Shown: positions 16,443 to 25,858 of the stretch, one piece after another | Numbering within the stretch: position 1 is the stretch's first letter | How the letters are laid out: every line of letters begins with the position of its first letter | DNA from: Pontibacter ruber | GTDB lineage: Bacteria > Bacteroidota > Bacteroidia > Cytophagales > Hymenobacteraceae | Direction of reading: 5' to 3' | Length of the DNA: 64,000 bases | Assembly (NCBI RefSeq): GCF_023630205.1 | Contig: NZ_JALPRR010000003.1 | Coordinates: 124,001-188,000, forward strand | Translations under genes and position numbers: made by a program | Notes under the pieces: generated by a model | What the model was told of the DNA's origin: nothing | The model's database searches: none | What the model saw: only the letters and a program-made list of their open reading frames with translations

Positions 16443-19400
16443 TCAAATAATTAGTTCTTTGTAAGCTTTACGGTAAAGTTCGTACTGCTCCAGCAGCTTA
16501 GAGAAATTTTCGTCTACAGATTCGAGACGGTCTTGTTTTATATCGTGCTCGAGTTGCTTTGCAAGTTCTGCCAGAGGGTTTATACCCAAAGTAAATCCAG
16601 TTCCTTTTAGCTGATGCAATGTACTCAAAATACTTGTGTATTGTTGTGCCTTCAAATCTTTTTTGGCCTCCTCGAGCAACTGGCCGGCTTCCTCCTCAAA
16701 TTCGGTGTACAACTGCTGGGTAAAAGCGTCGCCGCCGATCATTTTCAGCTGTTCCATAACCTGTTCATCGATAATGGATTGTGCCGCAGGCTCAGGCGCG
16801 TTTATTTCTTCTGCTGCAGGGGCTTCTTCAGGCTGTGCGTACCAGCTCTTTTCCTCCCACTTGCTGATTACGGCAAACAGGTCCGAGCTCTTCACAGGTT
16901 TGGATACATAGTCGTCCATGCCCTGGCTCATAAATTTGTCCGCATCATCTTTCATCGAGTAGGCAGTCATGGCCACAATAGGAGGGCAGGCGTCGCCAAG
17001 CTTTTCCTTGATGTGGCCTGTTGCCGTAATACCATCCATTTCCGGCATCTGGATGTCCATGAAGATGATGTTATACTTGTTGGTGGTTGCCAATGCAATT
17101 GCCTCAAAACCGTTAGAGGCAATATCCATGCGGCAGCCAAGTCGCTCCAGCAGCTTTTGTGCTACCTTCTGGTTTATCTGGTTATCATCCACCAATAATA
17201 CGTATGGGCTGTTCTCCAGAACTTCCACCTCCGCATTCTGCAGAGACTGGCGCTGCAGTTGCTCTTCTACCTCCTGGCCATTGGCTTTTCTTACCCTGAT
17301 GTTAAACCAGAACGTGCTGCCTTCGCCTGGAGTGGAATCCACGCCAATGTCGCCACCGAGCAGGTGTGCCAGTTGTTTGGATATGGCTAAACCCAGTCCG
17401 GTGCCGCCAAAGGTTTTGGTAGAGGAGTTGTCGAGCTGTGTAAAGTCTGTAAAGAGCAGCTGCTGGTCTTCCGGAGTAATGCCAATGCCCGAGTCTTTTA
17501 CCCGCACATGCAGCATGTAATCCCCTTTCTTGTTCAAACAAGTGCTGTCGACAAGTATACTTACGTCGCCGGCGTTGGTGAACTTGATGGCGTTGGAAGT
17601 CAGGTTAGACAGGATCTGCAGGAACCTGGTCTCGTCGGTCTGGATGTAACGCGGCGTGTCCGGCGTAACGCTGTAGGTAAAGGTCAGGTCTTTTTGCTGC
17701 GCGCGGTTGGCAAACAGCGAGTGGATCTTGCCCAGCGTGTCGTGCAGGTCGATGCCGTTGTTGCTGATGACCAGCTTGCCGGCCTGTATCTTGCTCAGGT
17801 CCAGGATGTCGTTAAGTATAGCCAGCAACGCATCGGATGATTTGCGCAGGGTATCGATGTACTCGCGCTGCTCCTCGTCGTTGCTGATCTGGCTGAGCAG
17901 GTCGATCATGCCAATAATGCCGTTCATTGGCGTGCGCAATTCGTGGCTCATGTTGGCCAGGAACTGGGTCTTTACTTTCAGCAGGTTTTCCGCTTCTTCC
18001 TTGGCTTTGAGCAGGGCCACCTGTGTGCGCTTCAGCTCCGATACATCCCGTAATACCCCTTCCAGGTAAACCGGTTTGCCTTTTTCATCAGTCACAAGGC
18101 GGGAGTCTAGTACCACAGTTTTGTGTGTACCATCCTTGCAGATCATTTCAACTTCATAGTCGCGAATGCTCTTTTCAGCCATCACGCGTTCTTTCAACAG
18201 CTTCCGGTTTTCCGGGTTTACATAGAAATCGTTGCTCTGACTGCCCACAACTTCTTCTTCACGATAGCCCAGCAGGTTGTAAACAGATGGGCTGATCAGC
18301 TCCAGTCTTCCGTCAAGGGTAGTGCGGTAATACACGTCCTGGAAAGACTCGAAAATGTGGCGGAACTTCTCTTCACTCTGTGATAATGCCAGCTGCGATT
18401 TCTTCTTATCGGTAATATCGAGTGCGATACCGGAAATCTCATCAAAGCTGCCGTCCTCGAGGAAGATCGGGTTAAGGTATACTTCGTGCCAGCCTTCATG
18501 ATAGTTGAGCTGCACTTCAAAATGCTGGGGTTGACCTGCAAATGCCCTGTTGTACTTTTCTCTCCAGAAGTCGGCGGATCCTTCGTGCGTCGGCAGCATG
18601 TTGTCTTCGAAAAGATGGGTAAATGGCTGCAGGGTAGAGCCTGTACGCTCGGTAAAGGCGTTTGCAAAGTTGCGGTTAAAGGAGGTCAGCTCGTTGTTGC
18701 GGTTCAGCGACCACATCTGGTGCGAACCACTTTCAAAAATCGCATTCAGGCGTGCGTTCTGCGTGTTGATCTGCTCTTCGTTTCGCTTACGCTCAATGGC
18801 AAGCGCCACCTGGTTCGAGATAAAGTGCAGGATCTCGATATCGGTGTGCACGTAGGCATCGGGATTCTGGTAGTCCTGCAGGGTGATCACCCCGATGATG
18901 CGGTCGCCGATGGCAAGCGGGGAGCAAAGTATAACTTCCGGCATGGCACCCTGTATGGAGAAGTTCTGCTTTCGGGAAAGCTCCAGAAGGTCCGCTTTCT
19001 GCATGTAAAGCGGTTTGCCTGTTTCAATAATGTATTCGGAAAGACCAACAGAGAATGGCCGTTTCAGATGCGTTTTAGAAGAACGGTCGCTGAACTGATC
19101 CACCAGGTACACAAAGTTCAGGTGGGTACGGTCTTTATCGCAGAGCGCAATGTAGATATTGCGTGTTTCGATAATCTTGCTCAGCTCGCGGTGTATGGCA
19201 CTGTAGAGCGAGTTAAGGTCTTTACTGCTGATGGCCAGGTTGGCAATGCTGTAGTATACTTTCTGCAGGCGCTCGGCTTTGATGCGGTCGGTAATGTCGT
19301 GCAGAATGGCTCTGGTAGCCACAGGGCGACCGTCCTGCCAGCTGCAGGTTATACTTCCGATCAGGTGCACCGGCTTGCCTGCCTTGGTCAGGAACACCGT

Positions 19401-21683
19401 CTCGATCTTATTTACATTCTCACCTTTGTACAGGTTGCGAAGCTGGTAAATGAGCTTGGCCTTGTAGTAAGGGTGTACAATATCGTTGAGCGTCAGCGAC
19501 TCAATGTCGTGGTCGGTGTAGCCGAGGCGGTCTTTCCAGGCTTTGTTTACAAATATAAATTTGTTGTCGACAGAGATGTTCTGGATAAGGTCGTGCGCGT
19601 TGTCGAAGAGGTCCTGCAGGCGGATCTTGTTGTCTTTCAGCGCTTCCATGGCGATGCGCTTGTCCGTCATGTCCTTGCCTACGCTGGTTACGCCAATGAT
19701 CTCCCCGTCTGTGTTGTACTCGAACATGCAGTTCCAGCGCATGGTCTTGAGCTGGCCGGATTTAGTAACCACGTCGCGTTCGTAATACGGACTGTGCTGC
19801 TTGTTCTCAAGCGACTTCAGGAAATCGAGCCGGCGCATCTCACGGTCTTTCTCCGGTACCAGCATTTCATAGAAGTCCTTGCCAACCACTTCCTCTTCGG
19901 TATACTCCACATAGTTCAGGAAGTAATCGTTGGCATAGGTGATCCTTCCCTTTGTGTCGATGCTGTAGTAGATCAGGTTCACCTTCTCCAGGAAGTTGCG
20001 GAACTGCTCCATCGACTGTTCCAACACCAGCTGGCGCTGCTGCGCGGACTGTGCCAGCTTGCGCTGCGTAATATCGCGCTTGAAGGCGTGCACGTGGTAT
20101 TTGCCATCGATCAGTACCCGGTTGAGGTTGATCTCAGCGAAAAACAAGGTGCCGTCTTTGCGGCGATTCTGCCACTCAAAAGAAATAGGAACCCCTGTTT
20201 CCAGGATCTGCTTCATCAGAAGGCCAACTTTTTCGGTAGAGCGCATGCCATCGGGCTGGAATTCAGGAGAGAATTCTATTGGAGTATTGCCTACCAGGTC
20301 TTCGCGCTTGCAACGGAAAAACTGCAACGCTCTTTCGTTACAGTCCACAACCTTGCCATCCCTGAACAGCAGGATTGCCTCGTAAGACGCCTCGAACAGG
20401 GCTTTGTACTTGTCTTCGGAGTAAGAGAGCTGCTGCGATAATTCCTGCCTGGAAATATAATTGCCCAAGGCAGTACCTATAAAATCGAGCAGCGACAGGA
20501 AAGACTGCGTGATACGGGTATCGTTGTTTGACCATACCACCAGCAGCGCCAGTAATTCCTGGTCTGTGCTAACCGGCACAACTGTAAGCGAGCGCTGAAA
20601 TTTCTGCTGGAGGATTGTGTTTAACTCGGTAACGGCTTTGCGTTTTTCGTCTGTAAGCAGCTGTTCTGTCACCCGCACAGGCAGCAGCAGGTCCGCCGGC
20701 AAAGTGGTATCAGCCACGCTGCCTGCCGTGTACAACAACTCGGCGGTGCCGGTTGCAGGCGTATACGTGTACACGCAACCGCCAATCACATCGCTTTTTT
20801 CCAGCAGCTCGTCCAGCGTATACTTCAGTACTTCGTTCTTGCCGCCTGATGCCGAAAGGTTGGTGATCAGGTTGTTGACAAATTCCAGTTGGTGATTACG
20901 GAAGCGCACGTTTCGCTCAGCACCGACTGCCTCAAAAAGGTTTTTGGCAGATCCGAAAATTACATCCTCGCCGTTGAACGTACCTTTCTGGAGCGAGATC
21001 TCTACCGGCAACAGCTCCTGGTTCTGCTCATGAAGCCACCACTCAAATTTCTGAGGATCGCCGTTCATCGCTTTCTGCAACTGGTTGCGTAAGGCGATGC
21101 GTTCAAACAGGCTCAGTCCAAAACTGCGGGATATCGACATGCCCACGATCAACTCTTTTTGCTGGCCAATAAGCTTGAGCGAGCTGCGGTTCAGGTCGAT
21201 GAAGTTGCCAAACCTGTCAAGTATAAACAGGGGCTCGGTACTGTTTTCAAATACATCATGGTAACTGTCCAGGGCCACGGCCTCCTGCAACATCAGTTGG
21301 TCTGCAGCAGATAAATCCATGCAAATGAACGACTGATCCTGAAAATGCATGAGTTGGCAGGTGTACCGGCAAGAGACCTTTAGCGAGTTCTTGAGCGCCG
21401 GCAGCTCGCCGTATACTTTCTTCCGGTCCTGAAGCTTGTTCAGAAACGCATCATAGTCCTCGATGGCCTGCAGCTCCAGGAGTTCCCGGATGTTCAGTTT
21501 GCTAACCGTAGTGTCAGAAGGGAGGTAATTTATGGATTGGGCATTGGCAGCCAGCACCTGGCCGGAGGGCAGGGCAATCAGCAAGCCGTTAGCCGGCATA
21601 AAAACCTGTGCCAGTACCTGAAGTAAACTGTTTGCTTGCGTGGTTAGCTGCTCTGCAGGCTGACGGGTTGGTATGTAAGGCAT
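16443..21683 (-). CDS. Hybrid sensor histidine kinase with six PAS, two GAF, REC and Hpt
   Basis: A 1746-residue sensor without an evident membrane segment, so probably cytoplasmic. Approximate order: PAS 142-255, GAF 256-405, PAS 415-540, PAS 545-670, PAS 672-795, GAF 797-965, PAS 975-1095, PAS 1098-1220, HisKA with phospho-His1247 (MSHELRTPMNG), HATPase (DSGIGI about 1397, GTGLGL about 1428), receiver with Asp1543 (FMDIQMPEMDG) and a C-terminal Hpt with His1690 (HQLKGTG). All four phosphorelay residues needed for His-Asp-His are present, and the single-domain receiver 9 nt downstream supplies the fourth Asp. Signals are unknown. The long opposite-strand frames over this gene are shadows. 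Confidence 0.93.
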   Translation of the reverse strand: MPYIPTRQPAEQLTTQANSLLQVLAQVFMPANGLLIALPSGQVLAANAQSINYLPSDTTVSKLNIRELLELQAIEDYDAFLNKLQDRKKVYGELPALKNSLKVSCRYTCQLMHFQDQSFICMDLSAADQLMLQEAVALDSYHDVFENSTEPLFILDRFGNFIDLNRSSLKLIGQQKELIVGMSISRSFGLSLFERIALRNQLQKAMNGDPQKFEWWLHEQNQELLPVEISLQKGTFNGEDVIFGSAKNLFEAVGAERNVRFRNHQLEFVNNLITNLSASGGKNEVLKYTLDELLEKSDVIGGCVYTYTPATGTAELLYTAGSVADTTLPADLLLPVRVTEQLLTDEKRKAVTELNTILQQKFQRSLTVVPVSTDQELLALLVVWSNNDTRITQSFLSLLDFIGTALGNYISRQELSQQLSYSEDKYKALFEASYEAILLFRDGKVVDCNERALQFFRCKREDLVGNTPIEFSPEFQPDGMRSTEKVGLLMKQILETGVPISFEWQNRRKDGTLFFAEINLNRVLIDGKYHVHAFKRDITQRKLAQSAQQRQLVLEQSMEQFRNFLEKVNLIYYSIDTKGRITYANDYFLNYVEYTEEEVVGKDFYEMLVPEKDREMRRLDFLKSLENKQHSPYYERDVVTKSGQLKTMRWNCMFEYNTDGEIIGVTSVGKDMTDKRIAMEALKDNKIRLQDLFDNAHDLIQNISVDNKFIFVNKAWKDRLGYTDHDIESLTLNDIVHPYYKAKLIYQLRNLYKGENVNKIETVFLTKAGKPVHLIGSITCSWQDGRPVATRAILHDITDRIKAERLQKVYYSIANLAISSKDLNSLYSAIHRELSKIIETRNIYIALCDKDRTHLNFVYLVDQFSDRSSKTHLKRPFSVGLSEYIIETGKPLYMQKADLLELSRKQNFSIQGAMPEVILCSPLAIGDRIIGVITLQDYQNPDAYVHTDIEILHFISNQVALAIERKRNEEQINTQNARLNAIFESGSHQMWSLNRNNELTSFNRNFANAFTERTGSTLQPFTHLFEDNMLPTHEGSADFWREKYNRAFAGQPQHFEVQLNYHEGWHEVYLNPIFLEDGSFDEISGIALDITDKKKSQLALSQSEEKFRHIFESFQDVYYRTTLDGRLELISPSVYNLLGYREEEVVGSQSNDFYVNPENRKLLKERVMAEKSIRDYEVEMICKDGTHKTVVLDSRLVTDEKGKPVYLEGVLRDVSELKRTQVALLKAKEEAENLLKVKTQFLANMSHELRTPMNGIIGMIDLLSQISNDEEQREYIDTLRKSSDALLAILNDILDLSKIQAGKLVISNNGIDLHDTLGKIHSLFANRAQQKDLTFTYSVTPDTPRYIQTDETRFLQILSNLTSNAIKFTNAGDVSILVDSTCLNKKGDYMLHVRVKDSGIGITPEDQQLLFTDFTQLDNSSTKTFGGTGLGLAISKQLAHLLGGDIGVDSTPGEGSTFWFNIRVRKANGQEVEEQLQRQSLQNAEVEVLENSPYVLLVDDNQINQKVAQKLLERLGCRMDIASNGFEAIALATTNKYNIIFMDIQMPEMDGITATGHIKEKLGDACPPIVAMTAYSMKDDADKFMSQGMDDYVSKPVKSSDLFAVISKWEEKSWYAQPEEAPAAEEINAPEPAAQSIIDEQVMEQLKMIGGDAFTQQLYTEFEEEAGQLLEEAKKDLKAQQYTSILSTLHQLKGTGFTLGINPLAELAKQLEHDIKQDRLESVDENFSKLLEQYELYRKAYKELII

Positions 21684-22019
21684 TCTTGTTTCTTCAAAGT
21701 TGCAGGAAACCGTTGGCTCCGGTACTCCTTTAGATAAAAGTATAAATTTATCCGATAAATTAGCAAAATTTTAGCTGCTGTTCGGCTGCTTACTACCCGT
21801 GTAACACAAATTGTCTTTTTTTTGTGCAGTTACAACACGGGAAATTTAAGATTTACCTGTATTTTACAAAAAGGGAATTGCCGGACCTTAGCTGCCAATT
21901 GCCTGTTTAAGCCATAACAGGTGCTTTTCTGCAGGATTTCAGGCTAAATTACAGTCAGGCAGAAGAGAATAGAAGCAAAGAGCAGCTTGAACAAGTTACA
22001 TTACATATTTACAGCATAA
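21684..22019. other. Divergent promoter region with imperfect inverted repeat
   Basis: 336 bp between the divergent hybrid kinase and miaA. It holds an imperfect inverted repeat, CCCGTGTAAC (21796-21805) with GTTACAACACGGG (21829-21841), around a T8 run. This may be a regulatory site. No gene is seen. Confidence 0.4.
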
Positions 22020-22940
22020 ATGACTGTTTCGAAGGCAAACAAGTACCTGATTGTAGTGGTGGGGCCTACAGCGGTGGGCAAAACAGACCTTTGCGTACGC
22101 CTGGCGAAGTACTACAACACCGAGATCATATCGGCTGACTCACGCCAGTTTTACAAAGAAATGACCATCGGTACTGCCAAGCCAAGCAGGGAGGAGCAGC
22201 AAGGTATAACACACCATTTTGTAGACTCCCATAGTATAACCGAGGATTACAACGCCGGTGCGTACGAGCAGGATGTGCTGACGCTGCTGCAGGAGCTTTT
22301 CCGGAAAAAGGATGTCGTGCTACTTACCGGCGGCTCGGGTTTGTATGTACGCGCCGTTTGCGAAGGAATGGATGAAATACCGCAAGCCGATCCGGCTGTG
22401 CGGGAGCAACTTACGGAGCTTTACGAAGCACAGGGGCTTGCCCCCCTTTTAGAACAGCTCCGGCAGCTGGACCCGGTCTACTATGAGCAGGTGGATAAAG
22501 CAAACCCCCAACGGGTGATTCGTGCCCTGGAAGTATGCCGGAGCAGTGGGCAGCCCTACTCTTCGTTCCGGGTTCAGGAAAAGCGGGAGCGCCCTTTTAA
22601 CATCATCAGGATTGGCCTGAACCGCGACCGCCAGGAACTCTACCAGCGCATCGATCAACGCATGGATCAGATGCTGGACCAGGGACTTTTACAGGAAGCT
22701 GAAAACCTCTACACGTACCGCGAGCACAATGCACTGCAGACGGTGGGCTACAAAGAAATTTTCGATTACCTGGAAGGCAAGTATGACTGGGAAGAAGCCG
22801 TGCGATTGCTAAAGCGCAACAGCCGCCGCTATGCCAAAAGGCAGCTCACCTGGTTCCATAAATTTCCGGAGTATGCCTGGTTTCACCCACAGCAATGGCA
22901 GGAGATCATCGGTTTTATTGATGGGCAGATGAAGGGGTAA
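22020..22940 (+). CDS. miaA: tRNA dimethylallyltransferase MiaA
   Basis: A 306-residue enzyme that transfers dimethylallyl to A37 of tRNAs reading UNN codons. The P-loop is VVVGPTAVGKTD (G15-T22), followed by ISADSRQFYKEMTIGTAKP, GGSGLYVRA, and the C-terminal ALQTVGYKEIFDYLEG and RRYAKRQLTWF, all hallmark motifs. Full length. It is divergent from the hybrid kinase and convergent with pfkA. Confidence 0.97.
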   Translation: MTVSKANKYLIVVVGPTAVGKTDLCVRLAKYYNTEIISADSRQFYKEMTIGTAKPSREEQQGITHHFVDSHSITEDYNAGAYEQDVLTLLQELFRKKDVVLLTGGSGLYVRAVCEGMDEIPQADPAVREQLTELYEAQGLAPLLEQLRQLDPVYYEQVDKANPQRVIRALEVCRSSGQPYSSFRVQEKRERPFNIIRIGLNRDRQELYQRIDQRMDQMLDQGLLQEAENLYTYREHNALQTVGYKEIFDYLEGKYDWEEAVRLLKRNSRRYAKRQLTWFHKFPEYAWFHPQQWQEIIGFIDGQMKG

Positions 22941-23062
22941 TTGCTAAGTGTTATACCTCTTTGCTTAAAAAGAAAGGCTGACACATTGCTGCATCAGCCT
23001 CTTGATCTGCTCAAATTTCAATTACTCAAAATTCACACATTCACGAATTCGCTCAATCAAAA

Positions 23063-24034
23063 TTAAACCGAAAGTATATCCACCATCCGGGTGAAGTTCG
23101 GGTTGATGAGCTTTTGCTTGGTTATTGTTTCGATAAACGGGGTGTAAACCAGTTCCCTGTTCACGATACCGGCCATTTCGGATGTGCGCCCGGCCAGTAG
23201 TCCTTCCACGCAGGCGATGCCTATTTCACTTGCCAGCATTCGGTCGGCAGCGGTCGGTGCACCTCCGCGCTGTACGTGGCCCAGGATCGTAACACGGGCA
23301 TCCATTTTCGGGAGTGCTTCCTGCACTTTGGCTGCAATCGTGGTGGCGTTGCCTGCATCGTCGCCCTCTGCCACAATAATGATGAAAGAGGTTTTAGAAC
23401 GGCTCCAGCCATTTTTAAGTGCATCGATCACAGATTCCAGCGTGGTTTCTGTTTCCGGGATCATCACGATTTCAGCACCGCCGCCAATGGCACAAGGTAT
23501 GGCTATGTAGCCCGAGTCGCGGCCCATCACTTCCACAAAGAAAACACGCTCATGGCTGTCGGCCGTGTCTCGGATCTTGTCAATGGCTTCGAGCGCGGTG
23601 TTTACGGCTGTGTCGTAACCGATGGTAAAGTCAGTACCGTACAGGTCGTTGTCGATCGTGCCCGGAGCACCCATGGTTGGTATGCCAAACTCCTCGTGGA
23701 AGATATTGGCACCGGTAAACGTACCGTCACCACCAATGGCCACTAACCCTTCGATACCGAATTTCTGTAGCTGATCGTATGCTTTCTGCCTTCCATCACG
23801 CGTGAGGAACTCCTTGCTTCTGGCTGATTTAAGTATAGTACCACCACGCTGGATCACGTTACTCACCGCGGAAGATTCCATTTTAAAGATCTCCCCGTTA
23901 ATCATGCCATTATACCCTCTTTTAATGCCGTAAACTTCAACTCCATGGTAAACTGCGGCACGCACCACCGCCCGGATGCAGGCATTCATGCCTGGGGAGT
24001 CGCCTCCGGACGTAAACACTCCTATTTTCTTCAT
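23063..24034 (-). CDS. pfkA: ATP-dependent 6-phosphofructokinase
   Basis: A 323-residue group A phosphofructokinase, the committed glycolytic step from fructose 6-phosphate to the 1,6-bisphosphate. It begins MKKIGVFTSGGDSPGMNACIRAVV, has AIGGDGTF for ATP binding (Gly-Asp-Gly, typical of the ATP-dependent type), GTIDNDLYGTDFTIGYDTA with the catalytic Asp, and EVMGRDSGYIA. Complete; alone on its strand. Confidence 0.97.
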   Translation of the reverse strand: MKKIGVFTSGGDSPGMNACIRAVVRAAVYHGVEVYGIKRGYNGMINGEIFKMESSAVSNVIQRGGTILKSARSKEFLTRDGRQKAYDQLQKFGIEGLVAIGGDGTFTGANIFHEEFGIPTMGAPGTIDNDLYGTDFTIGYDTAVNTALEAIDKIRDTADSHERVFFVEVMGRDSGYIAIPCAIGGGAEIVMIPETETTLESVIDALKNGWSRSKTSFIIIVAEGDDAGNATTIAAKVQEALPKMDARVTILGHVQRGGAPTAADRMLASEIGIACVEGLLAGRTSEMAGIVNRELVYTPFIETITKQKLINPNFTRMVDILSV

Positions 24035-24365
24035 TTAAACTGTATTATCTTATTCTAATCTGTCAGGCAGCTTATTGCTCAAACAAAAGAAAGCATGTAC
24101 ATAATTTGCGCCAACCGAAGCGTTATACAAGCGCCCGGACTAGACTACCTACGGATAATTAAAACAATGTTTAAAAAAAGAAGCAAAAGCTTATCTCTCT
24201 AAATAGTAAAAACCGTATGTAGAAGCGACGGCACACAATCGTAATGCTCCAGGCTTGCACTTTTTTCCTGCCTGCTGCAATTAAGCTAATAACTGCGATA
24301 ACATAAAGCTATAAACTATAGTTATCGAAAACTAAGTAAAAGATTTTCATAAAGAGAGGCAACGT
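24035..24365. other. Divergent intergenic region
   Basis: 331 bp between pfkA and the TerB-like gene. It should hold both promoters. I see no clear -33/-7 pair, hairpin or repeat. Confidence 0.4.
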
Positions 24366-24794
24366 ATGTTTGGTTTTTTTGAAAGTGAGGAAACAAAAAA
24401 ATTAAAGAGTCACATCAAAAACCTTGGAGCACTGGCCAAGGTCGATGGCCATGTGGATTCTACCGAGATGAATTTTATCATTTCCATTGGGCGCAAACAT
24501 GGCATGAAGCCCGACGATGTACGTAACCTGCTCTCGAGTTCGTCTAAAATAACGCCACAAATGCCCACCAACGATTCGGAGCGCTTTGACCAGATCTACG
24601 ACCTGGTGGAGATGATGCTGGCCGACGGGATCGTGGACGAGAACGAAATGGATTTCTGCATTAACATGGCAACCAAACTGGGCTTTAATAAAACGATTGT
24701 AGGGGTGCTGGTTCGTAAGATCTCCATCGGTGTGAAAGACGGCCTTTCGCGTGAGCACATAAAACAGGAGGCACAGTCTTTCCTGAACTATTGA
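24366..24794 (+). CDS. TerB-like protein
   Basis: A 142-residue all-helical protein resembling the TerB tellurite-resistance/DjlA domain. It starts MFGFFESEETKKLKSHIKNLGALAKVDGHVDSTE and carries the acidic DG-x-V-D-x-x-E motif twice (AKVDGHVDSTEMNF and MLADGIVDENEMDF), which binds metal in TerB relatives. No other ter genes are nearby, so resistance is not implied. A purine-rich GAGAGG precedes the start. It is followed after 16 nt by a small membrane protein. Confidence 0.75.
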   Translation: MFGFFESEETKKLKSHIKNLGALAKVDGHVDSTEMNFIISIGRKHGMKPDDVRNLLSSSSKITPQMPTNDSERFDQIYDLVEMMLADGIVDENEMDFCINMATKLGFNKTIVGVLVRKISIGVKDGLSREHIKQEAQSFLNY

Positions 24795-24810
24795 TCTGAT
24801 TACCTTTCTG

Positions 24811-25149
24811 ATGATTAAACTACGCTTACAGTACGGAGTAGTGATACTCGCTCATACTATTTCGTTATTCGTTCTGGCTTACCTTTTCTTTACAAAAGAC
24901 CTGTACGCCTACCATTCTCCTGATGAGGGTCTTTCGGTTGATTTTACCTTACGGTTTGCGGCTTTCTGGTTTATCAGTTTTCTGGTTACTCTGCTGCTGT
25001 ACCTGATCTACCTGGGTACGAGCAGTGCGTGGTTGCCGGCCCATGAAAAACAGCGCGCGCTCAGCATGGGCAAATTGCTGTTCAGCCTTGGCATGTCTGC
25101 TGCCCTGATCGTACTGTTTACCTTCTTCATGCTGTTAAGAGCAGTATAA
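24811..25149 (+). CDS. Small membrane protein, function unknown
   Basis: A 112-residue protein with three predicted membrane helices: about 8-28 (YGVVILAHTISLFVLAYLF), 48-70 (FAAFWFISFLVTLLLYLIYL) and 88-110. Not recognised. It lies 16 nt after the TerB-like gene and is probably co-transcribed with it. Confidence 0.65.
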   Translation: MIKLRLQYGVVILAHTISLFVLAYLFFTKDLYAYHSPDEGLSVDFTLRFAAFWFISFLVTLLLYLIYLGTSSAWLPAHEKQRALSMGKLLFSLGMSAALIVLFTFFMLLRAV

Positions 25150-25203
25150 ACCTGTATTTTTATACTGTTGCCGTAGGAACTACTTCTTAAAGTTTATCCC
25201 AGC

Positions 25204-25845
25204 TTAATCAGCGTCTGCGGAAGTATAGGCACTGAACGTTGTGCCGTCCCAGGCATAGATCGTTTCTCTGTCAGGAAGCGCGACAGCAACGGCATCATGT
25301 GGTGCAGTTGTTACTGCCTTGGTTTTGATGTGCTGCAATTTGCTCCCAGCCTTAATAAGGGACAAGGTATAGAGGCTTTTAAATTCTCCGGCCTGGTTTG
25401 GGAGTTTCTGCTGCTCCAGCTCCTGCGCTGCAATTTTGCCATTTTGCTGTTGCCAGGTGGCAAGTATAAGTACCTTGTTCTTGTGCTGCAGCTGAAATAC
25501 CTGGTCCTGTTGGCCGTCGCCGTTAAAATCTCCGTTTAACACAAAAGGACCTTGCGTCGTCTCCTCGGGTTGCCTGCTAGCCTCGGCACTTAACATCGGT
25601 TTTTCCCACCCGGCATAATGCGCTGCCAAGTACTGCATAACAGGCTGCGGCAGCACAAAATCCGGATCATTGAACGTATGCGTAGTTGCGGTGCCGTCTT
25701 TGTTTGTGTTTGCAACTGAGTCTGTCGCCGCTTCCAGTTCGCGTGGGTTTACCTGTTCCCGTTTCACCTCCTCGTTCTTCGGCTGACAGGCACCGACCAG
25801 TAACGTGCCTAGTAACATTATAAAGCTGTGCCTCATCCTGCTCAT
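25204..25845 (-). CDS. Lipoprotein with FG-GAP-like segment
   Basis: 213 residues from the Met at 25845 (MSRMRHSFIMLLGTLLVGAC); upstream in-frame codons to 25902 would run into the preceding transporter gene and lack a signal sequence. The lipobox LLVGAC marks an outer-membrane or periplasmic lipoprotein. Residues about 120-150 (VLNGDFNGDGQQDQVFQLQ) resemble a calcium-binding FG-GAP/VCBS unit. It starts 13 nt after the transporter stop, suggesting a shared transcript. Confidence 0.65.
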   Translation of the reverse strand: MSRMRHSFIMLLGTLLVGACQPKNEEVKREQVNPRELEAATDSVANTNKDGTATTHTFNDPDFVLPQPVMQYLAAHYAGWEKPMLSAEASRQPEETTQGPFVLNGDFNGDGQQDQVFQLQHKNKVLILATWQQQNGKIAAQELEQQKLPNQAGEFKSLYTLSLIKAGSKLQHIKTKAVTTAPHDAVAVALPDRETIYAWDGTTFSAYTSADAD

Positions 25846-25858
25846 GTATAAGTATAAG

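Noticed and set aside
18486..20441. 651-codon open frame opposite the hybrid kinase
   Set aside because: It is the complement of well-conserved PAS/GAF coding sequence, has no recognisable motif and reflects codon bias of the kinase gene.
22975..23000. Hairpin AGGCTGA/TCAGCCT as miaA or pfkA terminator
   Set aside because: The stem is short with a large loop and no good T run on either strand; too weak to list.
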